Positions 21,601-34,410 of a stretch of 64,000 nucleotides of DNA are shown here, in pieces. The notes below the pieces were generated by a model. The model saw only the letters and a program-made list of their open reading frames with translations. It made no database searches and was not told where the DNA came from. Source of the DNA: Coprinopsis marcescibilis. Taxonomy: Eukaryota; Basidiomycota; Agaricomycetes; Agaricales; Psathyrellaceae. The stretch covers positions 806,001-870,000 of the forward strand of contig ML210146.1 of the NCBI GenBank assembly GCA_004369085.1, written 5' to 3'. The translations under genes and the position numbers were made by a program. Each line of letters starts with the position of its first letter. Positions within the stretch are counted from its first letter, which is position 1.

Positions 21601-24600
21601 AGAATATTGGTTGGCGCAAACGTTTTTCTTTTTTAAAATATGCTTTGATCACATTCAACTTTAGGTATCTTCATCACGACCAATCCCAATTATGCAGGCC
21701 GTTCTCAACTCCCGCCCAATCTAACGAAGTTGTTCAGGCCGTTCGTAGATTTGTACTTAAGGTTCTACGTTAAACTGATTGCTATTGTACAGGATGGCCA
21801 TGACTCGTCCAGATCGAGAGCTGATTGCTCAGGTCATGCTGTTCTCTCAAGGCTTCAGAACCGCAGAATCCCTGGCGTCAAAGATTGTTCCGTTTTTCAA
21901 CCTTTGTGACGAACAGTTGTCCCCCCAACCCCACTATGACTTTGGTTTGCGAGCTTTGAAGGCTGTACTGGCCAGCGCTGGTATTCTGAAGCGAGAACGT
22001 CTGTTGAAGACCAAATCCGGAAACGATGAAATGGCGGAGCTGTCAGACAACATCTCGGAACAGATCATCCTCATTCAGAGCGTCACAGAAACCATTGTGC
22101 CAAAGCTTGTTGCGGACGATGTTCCTTTGCTCACGAGGTGAGTGTATTGGTTTCTGAAATGAACTTTGTGTCTGACTGCTTTGCTCAGCCTACTCGCCGA
22201 TGTGTTCCCAGGTGTTGACTACTTCCCTGTCGATCTCCAAGCCCTTCGCGATCATATCCTCAAAGTTTGCTCTGAAAAACGCTTGATCACAGGGGAACGC
22301 TGGGTGGCCAAGATCCTCCAACTATACCAGATTCAGAAGATTCAGCACGGTCTTATGATGGTTGGTCCTTCCGGTACTGGAAAAACAAACGCGTGGCAGG
22401 TTCTACTGGCTGCATTGGAGAGACTTGACGGTGTTGAGGGCGTGTCATATGTCATCGACCCCAAGGCGATGCACAAGGACGCTCTGTATGGTACACTGGA
22501 TCCCACGACCCGCGAGTGGAACGACGGATTGTTCACGCATATTTTGCGCAAGATCGTCGATGATGTCCGTGGAGAGAGCAGCAAGCGTCATTGGATCATT
22601 TTTGATGGCGACGTTGATCCTGAATGGGTAGAGAATCTGAACAGGTAAGCACCGTCTACGACAAGTTTGGCCTCGCTTATGAATTTCTCTAGTGTGTTGG
22701 ACGACAACAAGCTGCTGACACTGCCCAATGGTGAACGTTTGAACCTTCCTCCCAACGTCAGGATAATGTTCGAAGTGGAGCATCTGAAATATGCCACACT
22801 GGCCACAGTCAGCCGTTGTGGTATGATCTGGTTCAGCGAGGACGTGGTAGATCCAGCAATGGTTTATCAAAACTATTTGGTTTCACTCGCCAATGTGCCA
22901 TTGGATGCAGACGAAGAAGATTTCGGCGACGCCATCACTAGACGAGGAGATGCGACGGATGCAGCGGCAGCAGCCAACCTTGTAACGCAGAAAGAAATCG
23001 CTGGCATTCTAGAGCGATATTTCGCCCCCGGAGATCTGGTAGATTCCGCTTTAGCCTACGCCGAGCGGATTGAGCACATCATGGACTTCACAATCACCAG
23101 AGCCCTTAACACGCTATTCTCTCTTCTCAACAAGACAGTCCGCAACATTATCGACTACAACGCACAACATCCCGATTTCCCTCTCGCATCTGAAAAGATC
23201 GAGCAATACGTCTCCAAGCGTTTGTTGGTCAGCATCGTTTGGGCATTTTCTGGAGACGCCAAACTCGACCTTCGCGCAGAGCTCGGCGAATACCTGCGCC
23301 AGCATACTGGAATTGACCTACCTCCAGCCCTCCCTGGTAGTTCACTGATCGACTACGACGTCCAAGTTAACACTGGAGACTGGATTGCTTGGCAATCAAA
23401 GGTGCCCGATATAGAGATTGAAGCCCACGCAGTAACTGCGTCCGACGTGGTTGTGCCGACAATGGACACCATTCGCCACGAAGAAGTCCTCTACTCATGG
23501 TTGTCAGAGCACAAGCCTCTCATGCTCTGTGGCCCTCCCGGTTCCGGAAAGACGATGACCCTGTTCAGCGCGTTGAGGAAGCTTCCAGACATGGAGGTTG
23601 TCGGTCTCAACTTCTCTAGTGCAACTACTCCGGAATTAATACTCAAGACCTTCGAGCAGTACTGCGAGTACAGGAAGACGCCGAACGGTGTAATCCTCGC
23701 TCCGGTTCAGATCGGAAGATGGTTGGTCGTCTTCTGTGACGAAATCAACCTTCCCGCACCGGACAAGTATGGAACCCAAAGAGTCATATCGTTCATTCGA
23801 CAATTGGTGGAGTGTGGCGGGTATTGGCGCACGAGTGATATGGCATGGGTCAAGCTGGAGCGAATCCAGTTTGTCGGAGCTTGCAACCCGCCAACCGATC
23901 CCGGTCGCGTCCCGCTCAGCCATCGGTTCTTGCGACATGCACCGTTGGTCATGGTGGATTACCCTGGCGAAGTGTCTTTAAAACAAATCTATGGCACATA
24001 CAACCGTGCTTTGCTCAAAGTCGTCCCCAACCTGCGCACATATGCAAGTCCTCTCACTGACGCCATGGTTGCGTTCTACCTTGCCTCGCAGAAACGGTTC
24101 ACAACAGACACGCAAGCCCACTACGTTTACAGTCCTCGTGAACTCACCCGATGGATCCGTGGTATTTATGAGGCAATTCGGCCGCTTGAAATTTTGTCAG
24201 TGGAAGGTCTTGTGCGAGTCTGGGCGCACGAAGCTCTCCGACTTTTCCAAGATCGTTTGGTCAACGAGGAGGAACGCAGTTGGACCGATGAGCATATCGA
24301 TGCCGCCGCAATGGAACACTTCCCAACCATCAATCGTGAAGAGGCGCTCACTCGACCAATCCTCTTCTCGAACTGGACGTCCAAGAATTACATCCCAGTT
24401 GACAGGGAGCAGCTTCGAGAATACACTAAGGCTCGTCTGCGTGTGTTCTATGAAGAAGAGTTGGATGTACCGCTCGTTCTGTTCAATGATGTCCTCGATC
24501 ACGTGCTCAGGATTGACCGAGTATTCAGGCAAGTCCAGGGACATCTCTTGCTGATTGGTGTCAGTGGTTCCGGAAAGGTTCGTCGTTGTTTTGATAACCG

Positions 24601-27600
24601 TTGCATCAAAAGCTCACATCAATCAAAAGACCACCCTATCGCGATTTGTTGCTTGGATCAACGGATTGAATATATTCCAAATCAAGGTCTCCAACAAATA
24701 CACAGGCGACGATTTCGATGAAGACCTCAGGACTGTGCTCCGTAGAGCTGGATGCAAGGGCGAAAAGGTCTGCTTCATCATGGACGAATCCAATGTTCTT
24801 GATTCGGGCTTTTTGGAACGCATGAACACTCTATTGGCCAACGCAGAAGTGCCAGGTCTGTTTGAAGGCGATGAGCATGCAGCCCTGATGACTGCCTGCA
24901 AAGAAGGCTCGCAAAGAGATGGGCTTATGCTGGATTCGCCAGAGGAGTTGTATAAATGGTTCACTCAGCAGGTTGCGAAGAACCTTCACGTGGTTTTCAC
25001 CATGAACCCTCCGGAAAATGGTCTCGCATCTCGAGCTGCCACATCTCCAGCTCTTTTCAATCGGTGTGTTTTGGATTGGTTCGGAGATTGGTCCGACCAG
25101 GCGTTCTATCAAGTCGGCATGGAATTCACTCAAACGCTGGATCTCGACCTCTCGTCTTATAATCCTCCCGCCAACTTCCCAATCGCATACAGAAGCATAT
25201 CACTGCCCCCAACGCATCGAACTGCTGTCGTCAACGCACTCGTCTATGTTCATCAGTCTCTTCATGCAGTCAATCAACGACTGAGCAGGAGGCAGGGAAG
25301 GTACAACTATGTAACTCCACGGCACTACCTGGACTTGTGAGTTTCAAAGTTTGAACTGTGTCATGTTGGATTTTTCTAACAATATGATTATAGCATCAAT
25401 CATTATGTCAGGCTGTACACAGAAAAACGCGACGAACTCGAAGAACAGCAGCGCCATCTTCACGTCGGTTTGGACAAGCTGAAAGACACGGTAATACAGG
25501 TTGAAGAATTGCGGAAGAGTCTAGCGGTGAAAAGAACGCAGCTGGAAGCCAAATCAGCCGAAGCAAACGAGAAGCTGAAGCGTATGGTTTCCGACCAACA
25601 GGAAGCTGAACAGAAGAAAGCTGCATCTATCGAAATTCAAGCCGCTTTAGTTGAGCAAGACCGACATATCGAAGAACGCCGCGCCGTGGTCATGGCTGAC
25701 TTGGCAGATGCAGAGCCCGCTGTGTTGGATGCACAATCCGCCGTCAGTAACATCAAACGACAGCATCTGCAGGAAGTCAGGTCGATGGCCAACCCTCCGG
25801 AAGCCGTCAAACTGGCAATGGAGTCCGTCTGTACTCTTCTCGGACACAAGATCGACAGTTGGCGTACAGTTCAAAGTATCATCCGTCGAGACGATTTTAT
25901 TCAAAGCATCGTCAATTTCGACACCGCAGCGCAGATGACAAGGCAACTCCGGGAGCTTATGAAAAGGGACTTCCTAAGCCGTCCGTCATATAACTTCGAG
26001 ACGGTCAACAGGGCCAGTAAAGCATGTGGACCCCTTGCCAGATGGGTCCTTGCACAGGTTCGCTTTTCTGAAATCCTAGACAAAGTCGAACCTTTGCGAA
26101 ACGAAGTCCAATATCTCGAAAACCAGGCGGAAACGACGAAGAAACAGGCAGCAGCAATAATCCAAATGATCGCCGACCTGGAAGCGAAGATCGCGCGATA
26201 CAAGGACGAATACGCCCTCCTAATCAGCGAGACACAGGCCATCAAATCGGAGATGGAGCGCGTTCAAAGCAAAGTCGATCGTAGCATGAAGCTATTGGAA
26301 AGCTTATCTTCGGAACGAGGAAGGTGGGAGTCCGGAAGTCGTACTTTCGAGGCAGAGATGAGTACCATCGTCGGAGATGTGTTGCTTTCAGCGGCATTCC
26401 TAGCATACGGAGGATTCTTCGACCAACACTATCGTGAAGTGATGTGGCAAGAATGGTCGAATCATCTTGCTGAAGCCAACATAAAATTCAAACCGGAACT
26501 CTCCTTCACCGAATATCTCTCCACCGCCGACGACCGCCTAAGCTGGCAATCCAAATCTCTACCATCGGACAACCTCACAACTGAAAACGCCATCATGTTG
26601 AAACGTTTCAATCGCTATCCCCTTATCATCGACCCCACTGGACAAGCCACCACCTTCCTCCTCAACGAATACAAGGAACGAAAAATCACCGTTACAAGCT
26701 TCTTGGACGAAGCGTTCCTCAAAGTTTTGGAAAGTGCTCTTCGTTTCGGTAACCCTCTTTTGATCCAAGACGTGGAGCATTTGGATCCCATTCTCAACGC
26801 CGTCCTCAATAAAGAGATTAGAAGGACAGGTGGACGAGTCCTCATTCGGTTGGGTAGTCAAGACATCGATTTCTCGCCGTCATTCACCGTGTTCTTGTCG
26901 ACTCGGGACCCATCCATCGAATTCTCTCCCGACATTTGTAGTCGTGTGACCTTCGTCAACTTCACTATGACTAGGAGCAGCCTTCAGAGTCAATCCCTTG
27001 ACCAGGTTCTCAAAGTCGAGAGACCCGACACAGAGAAGAAACGGACGGATCTCATGAAAATCCAAGGCGAATTCCGACTCCGTTTGCGCACGTTGGAAAA
27101 GTTGTTACTACAAGCTTTGAATGAATCCTCGGGCAATATCTTGGACGACGACAAAGTCATTGACACTTTGGAGACTCTGAAAAGGGAGGCCGCAGAAATT
27201 ACCCGGAAAGTCGAAGAAACAGATATGGTCATGAAGGAAGTCGAACAAGTCACTGCGGAATATCTGCCCTTGGCGCAAGCTTGCAGCTCCGTTTTCTTCG
27301 TCCTCGAGCAGCTCAACACCATCAACCACTTTTACCAATTCTCACTGCGCTTCTTCCTCGACATCTTTGACTACGTCCTGCACCATAACCCCAACTTGAA
27401 GAACATCACAGATTACAGTCAGAGAAGGGAAATTCTTCTCAACGACTTGTTTCTAGTCGTTTACAAACGCACATCGAGAGCTTTGCTTTACCGCGATCAT
27501 CTCATGCTCGGCGTCCTGCTCGCTCAGATCAAGCTAAAGGGAATTGAGGACATAGGCGACGAGTTGGAATTCCTGCTGGAGAGTGGGGAGGGTGTACATG

Positions 27601-29991
27601 TACAGTCTCAGGCAGGCAGGAAGCCGAGCTTCTTGAGTACCGAACAAGCCACCCGCTTGGAAATCTTTGCCAAGCACTCGATTTTCAAACCCGTCGAAAC
27701 GCACATTGTGGACAACGAAGAAAAGTGGGTCGAATTTTTGAATGCAGTTAATCCAGAACAAAATGTTCCGATGGCTTGGGAGCCAACATCTGGTAGGTTT
27801 CTCACTTCCTACATTATGGGCATCGATAACTCACAGAGGGGTCTGCAGTTTCCCTGGAAGCTGTTCGAGCGGCAATCGTCGTCAAATGCTTCCGCCCTGA
27901 TCGCCTGCTACAGTCGACTGCCCTGTTCACACGAGCAGCGTTCAACGTGGACTTGTCAACCGAGTCAACCTACGAGCTTGGTTCAATCGTCGCGGACGAA
28001 ATTCCTTCAAGCACGCCAATTGCTTTGGTCTCTGTTTCAGGCTACGACGCCAGTTACCGTGTGGAAAATCTTGTCAAGAATACAGGAGCAAGGTTCTCTT
28101 CCGTCGCTATGGGCTCTCAAGAAGGATTTACGTTGGCAGATCAAGCAATTGCTGCGGCATCCCGCCAGGGTACCTGGGTCCTCCTCAAGAATGTTCACCT
28201 CGCACCCTCTTGGCTTGGACAGCTTGAGAAGAAGCTCCAAACTCTCAACCCTCATAGAAGCTTCCGTCTCTTCCTGACGATGGAAATCAACCCGTCCATT
28301 CCGGTCAACATCCTTCGCCAATCAAGGTTGATCATGAACGAGCCGCCGCCGGGGATCAAGGCCAACTTGGTAGATTCATTACGCAGTATTCCACCAGGAA
28401 GGCTTTCACACGGTCCGGCAGAAAAGGTTCGCTTGTACTTCTTGCTTGCCTGGTTCCATGCTGTTGTCCAAGAACGTCTGCGTTATGCACCCTTAGGTTG
28501 GAGCAAAGTCTACGATTTCAATGACTCCGACATGGCTTCTGCCTTTACAACCATTGATGCATGGCTGGAGAGTGCTTCAAGGGGCAAAGCAAACATCGAT
28601 CCTGCTGCCATTCCTTGGGATGCCCTGCGCACGTTGATTAAACAGTCTGTTTACGGTGGCAGGGTTGATAGCGACTTTGACCAGAGGATATTGGACTCCT
28701 TCGTGAATTCTTTGTTCACACCTGCGGCCTACAATGTTGACTTTCAACTGGTCCCGTCCGTCAACGGAGAGCGATTGCTTAACTCTCCAGATGGCACCAA
28801 GTTGGAACATTTCCTTTCTTGGGTGCAAGGCCTGCCTGATCGGGAGCCACCGTCGTGGCTTAGCCTTCCACCGACCGCAGAGCGCGTCATTGCAGTTGCT
28901 CAGGGTATGTAACTTTTCCATCTCTATGGAAACTTGCCTAACACTTGCACTTTAGGTATTGAGTTGTTGAGCAAGATTCGCAAGATGAGGATGATTGCAG
29001 ACGACGATGACGACGTCGCAACGACCACGACTAAGACTCAGACTTCGCAACAACCAGCTTGGATGAGAATCTTAATGGAACGTTGCAAAGAATGGATTGT
29101 GTTGATACCTTCGGTGAGTATCCTTGTGTTGGTTTTCTGGCACATGCTTACTCTCCGTAGAAATTCAATGTTCTACCGCCCCAATCTTCAGACAGTCAGG
29201 ATCCCATTTATCGCCTCTTCGCAAGAGAAGGTTCAATAGGCCGCAAACTGCTCGACCAAGTCGATAAAGACCTTGACGCAGTCGTCAAAGTCTGCCAAGG
29301 CGAACTGAAGCAAACTAACCACCTCCGAACGCTGATCAGTTCCTTGACCAAAGGTATACTTTCTCCGCAAGTATCAGCTGGCGATGGCTAATTCTCCCCT
29401 TCAGGCACTATTCCGAACCACTGGCAACGATACAAGGTCGCCAAGAACATGGGGGTCTCCGCATGGATTGCCGATCTTGCTCGCAGGTTGAAGCAATTGG
29501 ATCACATTGCTACTCAGGACAACTTGAACAACTTAGAAGTGTGGCTTGGTGGGCTATTCTTCCCCGAAGCCTTCGTCACGGCGACGCGACAGGCTGTTGC
29601 TCACAGGAAGAAGTGGAGTCTCGAAACCTTGAGCCTTTGCCTCGACATCGAGCGCGTAAACGACCCATCTGCATTTGTCGTGGATGGTGAGTTTTGTATG
29701 TACAATTCGCGCAAGGAGAAATCTAATCAATCTTCCCTATCAGGACTTGCTTTGGAAGGCGCTTCTTGGGTCGACGACCAACTTACCTTGAACGAAGGAG
29801 AAACTATCAAGCTTGGCCCTTGCCAGATCCGATGGGTCCAAGACGAGGAAAACTCGACCGGAAAGGCCAATCTCCCTGTTTACCTCAACAGCGACCGTAG
29901 CGACGTTCTCTTCACCGTAGACCTGCCCTTTGACATCAATGCCGGTGCCCTGGTGGCGATGAGGGCCGTTTGCTTAACTGCTGGTGGCTAA
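18656..29991 (+). CDS. dhc2: cytoplasmic dynein heavy chain, motor-only half
   Basis: Minus-end microtubule motor subunit without the N-terminal tail. Twenty exons join in frame: 18656-18661, 18713-18959, 19015-19579, 19631-19715, 19770-19864, 19916-19995, 20048-20107, 20158-21270, 21322-21609, 21665-21740, 21793-22137, 22189-22644, 22693-24577, 24630-25336, 25394-27792, 27837-28904, 28956-29113, 29161-29353, 29405-29686, 29744-29991. They total 10,356 nt and 3,451 residues. The protein enters the family at the tail/linker border ([20 protein letters not shown]). AAA1 has GPAGTGKTE near residue 750 and CFDEFNR; AAA2 GPSGTGKT (about 1045) and FDGDVD; AAA3 GPPGSGKT (about 1418) and [11 protein letters not shown]4 GVSGSGKTT (about 1765) and FIMDESNVL. 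The stalk coiled coil and microtubule-binding domain ([20 protein letters not shown], about 2135) and the C-terminal domain follow. Introns 1 and 6 need GC donors. In Schizophyllum commune the tail is encoded by a separate dhc1 gene. Confidence 0.93.
18662..18712 (+). other. GC-AG intron directly behind the dynein start codon
   Basis: The only ATG able to open the dynein frame is followed by GAG and then GCAAGT, the consensus of GC-AG introns. Acceptor ACACAG at 18707-18712 gives a 51-nt intron and joins ATG-GAG to GTC-TTT-GCG in frame. A GT donor four bases downstream would shift the frame. Confidence 0.65.
19996..20047 (+). other. second GC-AG intron in the dynein gene
   Basis: The donor reads AAGG|GCAAGT and the acceptor CTCTAG. 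Splicing restores [21 protein letters not shown], matching the conserved dynein order. The neighbouring GT (20001) does not restore the frame. Confidence 0.65.
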
Positions 29992-30155
29992 ACCTTTGCG
30001 ATCTTCTCAACTATCACTTAATCTATTCGCACTCCACATTGATACGCTTATAACACTCACGTCTAGAATACCCATGCACTTGCTATCTTTGTCCTCGTTT
30101 CAATATGTAACAATAACCGTCACTGGAATGTTAATACGATATTAATGGATGCATC

Positions 30156-31321
30156 TTAATGCTCTACGGTACTTCCTCCAGCAACTTCTAAGAGTTTCCA
30201 GTCGATCTCGACACCAAACTTCTTGAAAATCAGTCTTGCATCCTCTGCAATGGCCTCGAATCCCTCGGTTGCAAGAGCCAGTATGGTAGGTCCAGCTCCT
30301 GAAAGGCATATCCCGAGCAATCCTTTATGAGAGGTAGGCGTGATTTCAGAAGTCACTTCAGGGAGGCCAGGAATCTGCATACTCATTCAGCTTGATTCAC
30401 GAAATGATCGACTCATTCGCACCAGTGTCTTTCTATATGGTTGATGAACCCTGTCCTTCATCGCTTCGTATATAAGCCCTGGGTCTGGCGGAGATTGTCC
30501 CAACGCTGTTGTAAGGACAGCCAGACGCTGCATATTGAACACCTGCGAAACGATTGCTTGTGAGACCTCGTTGGAGAAAATTAGTCTCTACTCACAAGAT
30601 CCTTGCGAGAATATTGGGTCGGAAGCACATCCCGCGCCTTGGCAGTGCTCAACTCAAATCGAGGGATGATTGCAATCGCCTTGATACTTTCCGCCCATCG
30701 GAAACGAATGTAATGGCCGATTCCAAAGGGTGGTACAGGAGGATTCAATCCCCAAGCTTCTCCGGCATCTGGAGGGTATTCAGGCAGAACTTCGCTCAAA
30801 GGTACGCTTGCAGCTTCGCTCGCTTGTTCGTCGAGTTCCTTCAGGTAAGAACCTACGAATCCGCCAACTAGAGCGGCTGTGACATTGTCCGGATGCCGTT
30901 CCACCATGAGTGCAAAGTCGAGCAGACGTTCGGTGGGCAAGTTGAGTTCACCCAGTTCATTGCCCAGAATCACCCCGGCAATAACGGCGGCACCAGACGA
31001 ACCCAATCCTCGACCGAATGGAATCTCGTTGTTTGCATGGATCTTTAGATGTGAAGGAAATTGCGAAATTGAATGGCATCGGAGGAGGTAGAGTGCCACG
31101 CGGGTGGTGAGATTCTTGTAAGCATCTAGAGGGACTTCTTCTGCACCTTCACCAGAATAGGTGATCGCAGGGGCAACATAGGGGCCTTGAGGTGTTGGTT
31201 TCGGATAGCTCACGGTCAGAGTGAGATATAGCGATAGAGAAAGACCAACGACGTCGAAGCCTGGTCCAATGTTGGCAGAAGTCGCAGGGATCCGGATTGT
31301 GAAATTTTTGTTGTCGCCCAT
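30156..31321 (-). CDS. THR1: homoserine kinase
   Basis: GHMP-family kinase that phosphorylates homoserine in threonine synthesis. The start at 31321 (MGDNKNFTIRIP) leads straight into motif 1, PATSANIGPGFDVVGLSL. Motif 2 is PFGRGLGSSGAAVIAG, and motif 3 is ICLSGAGPTILALATEG near the C-terminus. Three exons: the first runs to KDL, the second covers VFNMQRLAVLTTALG to RKTL, and the third starts IPGLPEV and ends VEH at 30156. Both introns have canonical ends. The frame stays open upstream of 31321, but those residues are unlike the family and the MGDNK start matches it best. The product is about 350 residues, as expected. Confidence 0.95.
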
Positions 31322-31534
31322 GATATCGGTTATGTCGCAAGGACTGATTTGATCGCGAATCCTTTTGATTTCTACGATTATAATTATTGCTAGCATTGTA
31401 TAACGAGTGTTTGGTTTCAAAACCATTGCCTTGCTAAACAAATTAGGAGAGTACTATTTCTCATGTATATACACATGCGTAAAATAACCTGGCTCAAGAT
31501 GTACACAAAAGAGGATGAAGGGGAATTAGAAATG

Positions 31535-33808
31535 CTACCGTGCAGGTGACGTTGGAGTCGCAGTCTGTCCCTGAGCCTGCTGTGCCTGATATGCTGCGGC
31601 TTGGTAGTATCCGGCAACCTGATTCTGGTAGGCAGTTGCTGCCTGTTGACTGGTTCGAAGGTGGGACGGCAACGTCGGTGCCACACTTTGCGCTTGGTAC
31701 GCTGGCCAGGTCCCGATTGCCTGTGGTGTGCCAACAGCCGATTTAGTCGCGACTGTGTTTGCGACAGCGGGCGTTCTATTGCCTGGAGTTCCGTTAACTG
31801 CAGCATTGGCATTGTAATATGATCCGTATGATGCTGTATTGGCTGCAGGAGTTGCTGCCCCCTTGGCACCTGCTGCAGCGTTTTGTTGATACTGTGCATA
31901 CCAACCCTGGTAGGCGGCGGCGTAAGCCTGAGGTTGCTGAGCCGAGGTAGCACCGTATGGCTGTTGATTCGAGGTGCCGGCGTAATTCTGTTGGTTGTAG
32001 TACGACTGCTGCTGCCCGGGATACTGTTGATAATATCCCGCTGGAGCCTGTCCTGGCTTGTACGCAGCGTATGTCGCAGGTCGGTATGGTTGCTGCTGGG
32101 ATGGGGTGCCGTAGGTGTACCCATAATTAGGATAGGCGGCTGTGTTGGCGGACGGTGGGATTGATGCGGCAGGAGTTGCAGCAGGGGCGGGGGTAACCGA
32201 TGCAGAGGTGGCAGTCGGAGGTTTAACTTTGATGGTAGAATCGTCATGGAATGCGACTGCTCTTGCTCCTGGGAGGTTGCCGTACCAACCCGGCGACGGT
32301 TCCAAAGCGAGCGATGCGTGAAGTTTCCGAAGAACTGATGAAGGGGGGACCAGTGATGGTCCATCTTGTTCAGAAGTGCGAGGGCGTAACGAAGTCAGGG
32401 CGGCCAGAGACTCCATAATGTGGGTTGCTGTAATGAATGTTAACCTGAAGCTCGCGGAGCAAGCATATGGGAATGCCACGTACCCGTTTCCCATTCTTCA
32501 GACCCTTCCTCGACAGCAGTAAAATTGGCACCACCTTCGCTAAATCGCTTCCATTGTAGCTCCTCAAGTCTTTGCAATGCGCGTTGATTCCGTTCCAGCA
32601 GTTCTTGCACAGCATTCTCCAACTCTAGACTTCCCAATGCTTCCTTGATTGCTTCAATGTCTTCCGGTGGTAGGAGACCCTCGAGCTCATGGAGGTTTGT
32701 TGACGGTTGCGCAGGGTCGGGTGCGGATGTGGTCCCGTTCATAACTACGTCTCCTCCAACAGCAGTGACTGACCCACTGCCTTCTCTCTGTTCCCGCCGA
32801 TTTTCCTCTGCTACCCGCTTCTTTAGCTCCTTTTGATAGATCACCTCGGCGAGCTGCCGCTGACCGACGACTTCACCATTCTGATCAAAGCTAGGAGCAA
32901 AGCTGGCGAATGGTCCATAGTCCAAAAAACCACCGGTCGTTACGCGCCTTTGACCTGCAATCTTTTTGGTAGGACCGAGTGGACGTGACGAAATTGAGCC
33001 GAGGGTTGGCACAGTGTCAAGCGAGGTTGAAGATGATGAGGGTAAGATCGCAACGAGTTCAGCGTGCCCTGTTAAAAGTTGCTTTAGTGTTGATGATGGT
33101 GCGTCTGAGCTGAGTGAGGTCCAATAGTCGCCTTGAGGGAGATGCTGGACAAGAGCGTATCTCCGCTTGAGACCTGTGGCTGGAGATTTGGAAGGTGAGT
33201 TGTCATCTTCCGGAACAAGTTCGAGAATGGACTCGACGTCCAGGGGTGCTGAGATGGCATTCAAAGATGCTTGTTCGATGAGAGAGAGGGCAAGGTTGGC
33301 GAAGTTGTGTTGTTGTGAGGCTGCAGGTGATGGGCGAGAGCGTGGCAAAGAAGATATTGGCCGAAGATTATTTACAGCAGCCTAATGTGATGCTCAGGCA
33401 CTGGATAAGCCACATATTAAAGAGAGAGGTACCTTGACTGTGGGTAATGGATGTTGTGCTGGATGTTTTAGCAACGTTCTTAGCGAAACCAGTGCATCTG
33501 GACCATTCGCAGAGGGAAAAACGCGGTCAAGAAGACCCTGGGTATCTGACCTAGAAAGAGATGAGATAATGGTTGGCAAGCGAGAAGAAAAGGAGGTACA
33601 ATTCGAGAACGTCTAGAATCTTTTGCGCGTCTTGCTCCTGGAGAAAGATGTCTGGGGTGTCGGGGTGATGAATGTCGTCGTAATCGTCCGGTTTATGTTG
33701 TTTTGAGGCGTGAATTTGACTGGGCGAGGATGGTCTCTTGCGTTTACGCTGTAGCTGAGGTTGTGGTTGCTGTTGAAGAGCGGCTGTCGAGCGAGTTGCT
33801 CTGGCCAT
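31535..33808 (-). CDS. nuclear-type protein with Q/Y-rich C-terminus
   Basis: Not firmly recognised. The start at 33808 gives a Gln-rich then strongly basic N-terminus (RKRKRPSSPSQ), a likely nuclear signal. Helical blocks follow (DIFLQEQDAQKILDVL, LLDRVFPSANGPDALVSLRT, FANLALSLIEQASLNAI). A compact conserved-looking segment, TTGGFLDYGPFASFAPSFD then RQLAEVIYQKELKKRV, comes next, followed by a coiled coil (LLERNQRALQRLEELQWKRF). After an intron near 32430 (in-frame ATHIMESLAALTSLRPRT) the last 230 residues are Ala, Gln, Tyr and Pro-rich with many YQ, YNQQ and YQA units, a prion-like composition. A chromatin or RNA-associated role is plausible but unproven. The gene is divergent from the mL43 gene. 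Confidence 0.75.
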
Positions 33809-33931
33809 GGCGTCGCGCAGAACAATATAGGCAGGCGCCCCTCCAAAACACTATCAACACTTTTCAATCTCCGCACAAACTCGTCCCTGTCAGCTTCATT
33901 CTCCGCCTGAACACTCTCTTCATCCCCTTCG
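33809..33931. promoter_or_regulatory. bidirectional promoter, Q/Y-rich protein gene / mL43
   Basis: 123 bp separate the divergent start codons and must carry both core promoters. Confidence 0.5.
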
Positions 33932-34410
33932 ATGACTGCAGGTCCTATATTCAGAGCTCAGCTGCGCTCAAAGCCAGCGAATGGCCATGTTGCCTTCATT
34001 CCTCACATCCGCAAGCTAGTCATCGAATTCTGTGACAAATGGCCCTCGTCATACAACACCCGCACCTTCCTAACCACCCAACTGCAGAACCTGGCCCGGG
34101 AAAACCCACACGTCGAAGTCGTGGTCAGGCAGCGTCATCACAAGGAACCTATCATTCGCGGATTCTATGGTACCAGGCTTATTCTCCTCGTTTCCAGACG
34201 CGTTCTCACACACATGAACTAGCAAATGGCAGGGATAAAGTCATATCACTACAGCAACTCGAGGTCACCGGAATTCAGAAAAAGATCCAACTGTTGCTCG
34301 AGTCTTCGGGCGCAAAGATCAAACCCCTTAAAAGCTTACCCGTACAAAGCACCACAGAGTCACCGAGAGGCATCTGGAGTGGCTTGCACGCCAACCGACC
34401 TTCACTGTAA
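33932..34410 (+). CDS. MRPL51: mitochondrial large-subunit ribosomal protein mL43
   Basis: L51/S25/CI-B8 (thioredoxin-like) fold protein of the mitoribosome; yeast Mrpl51, human MRPL43. Two exons, 33932-34169 and 34223-34410, give 426 nt and 141 residues. Landmarks are VAFIPHIRKLVIEFCDKWPS, RTFLTTQLQNLARENPHVEV, the family-typical EPIIRGFYANGRDKVI across the intron, and the C-terminal RGIWSGLHANRP. The N-terminus is short, as expected for this family. Confidence 0.92.

Noticed and set aside
31322..31441. N-terminal extension of homoserine kinase
   Set aside because: The frame is open, but the residues (hydrophobic and Lys-rich) are unlike the family and MGDNK at 31321 aligns with known starts.
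31417..32364. 315-residue minus-strand frame rich in His, Arg and Pro
   Set aside because: It is the shifted reading of the repetitive Q/Y-rich gene. The correct frame joins to the upstream exons.
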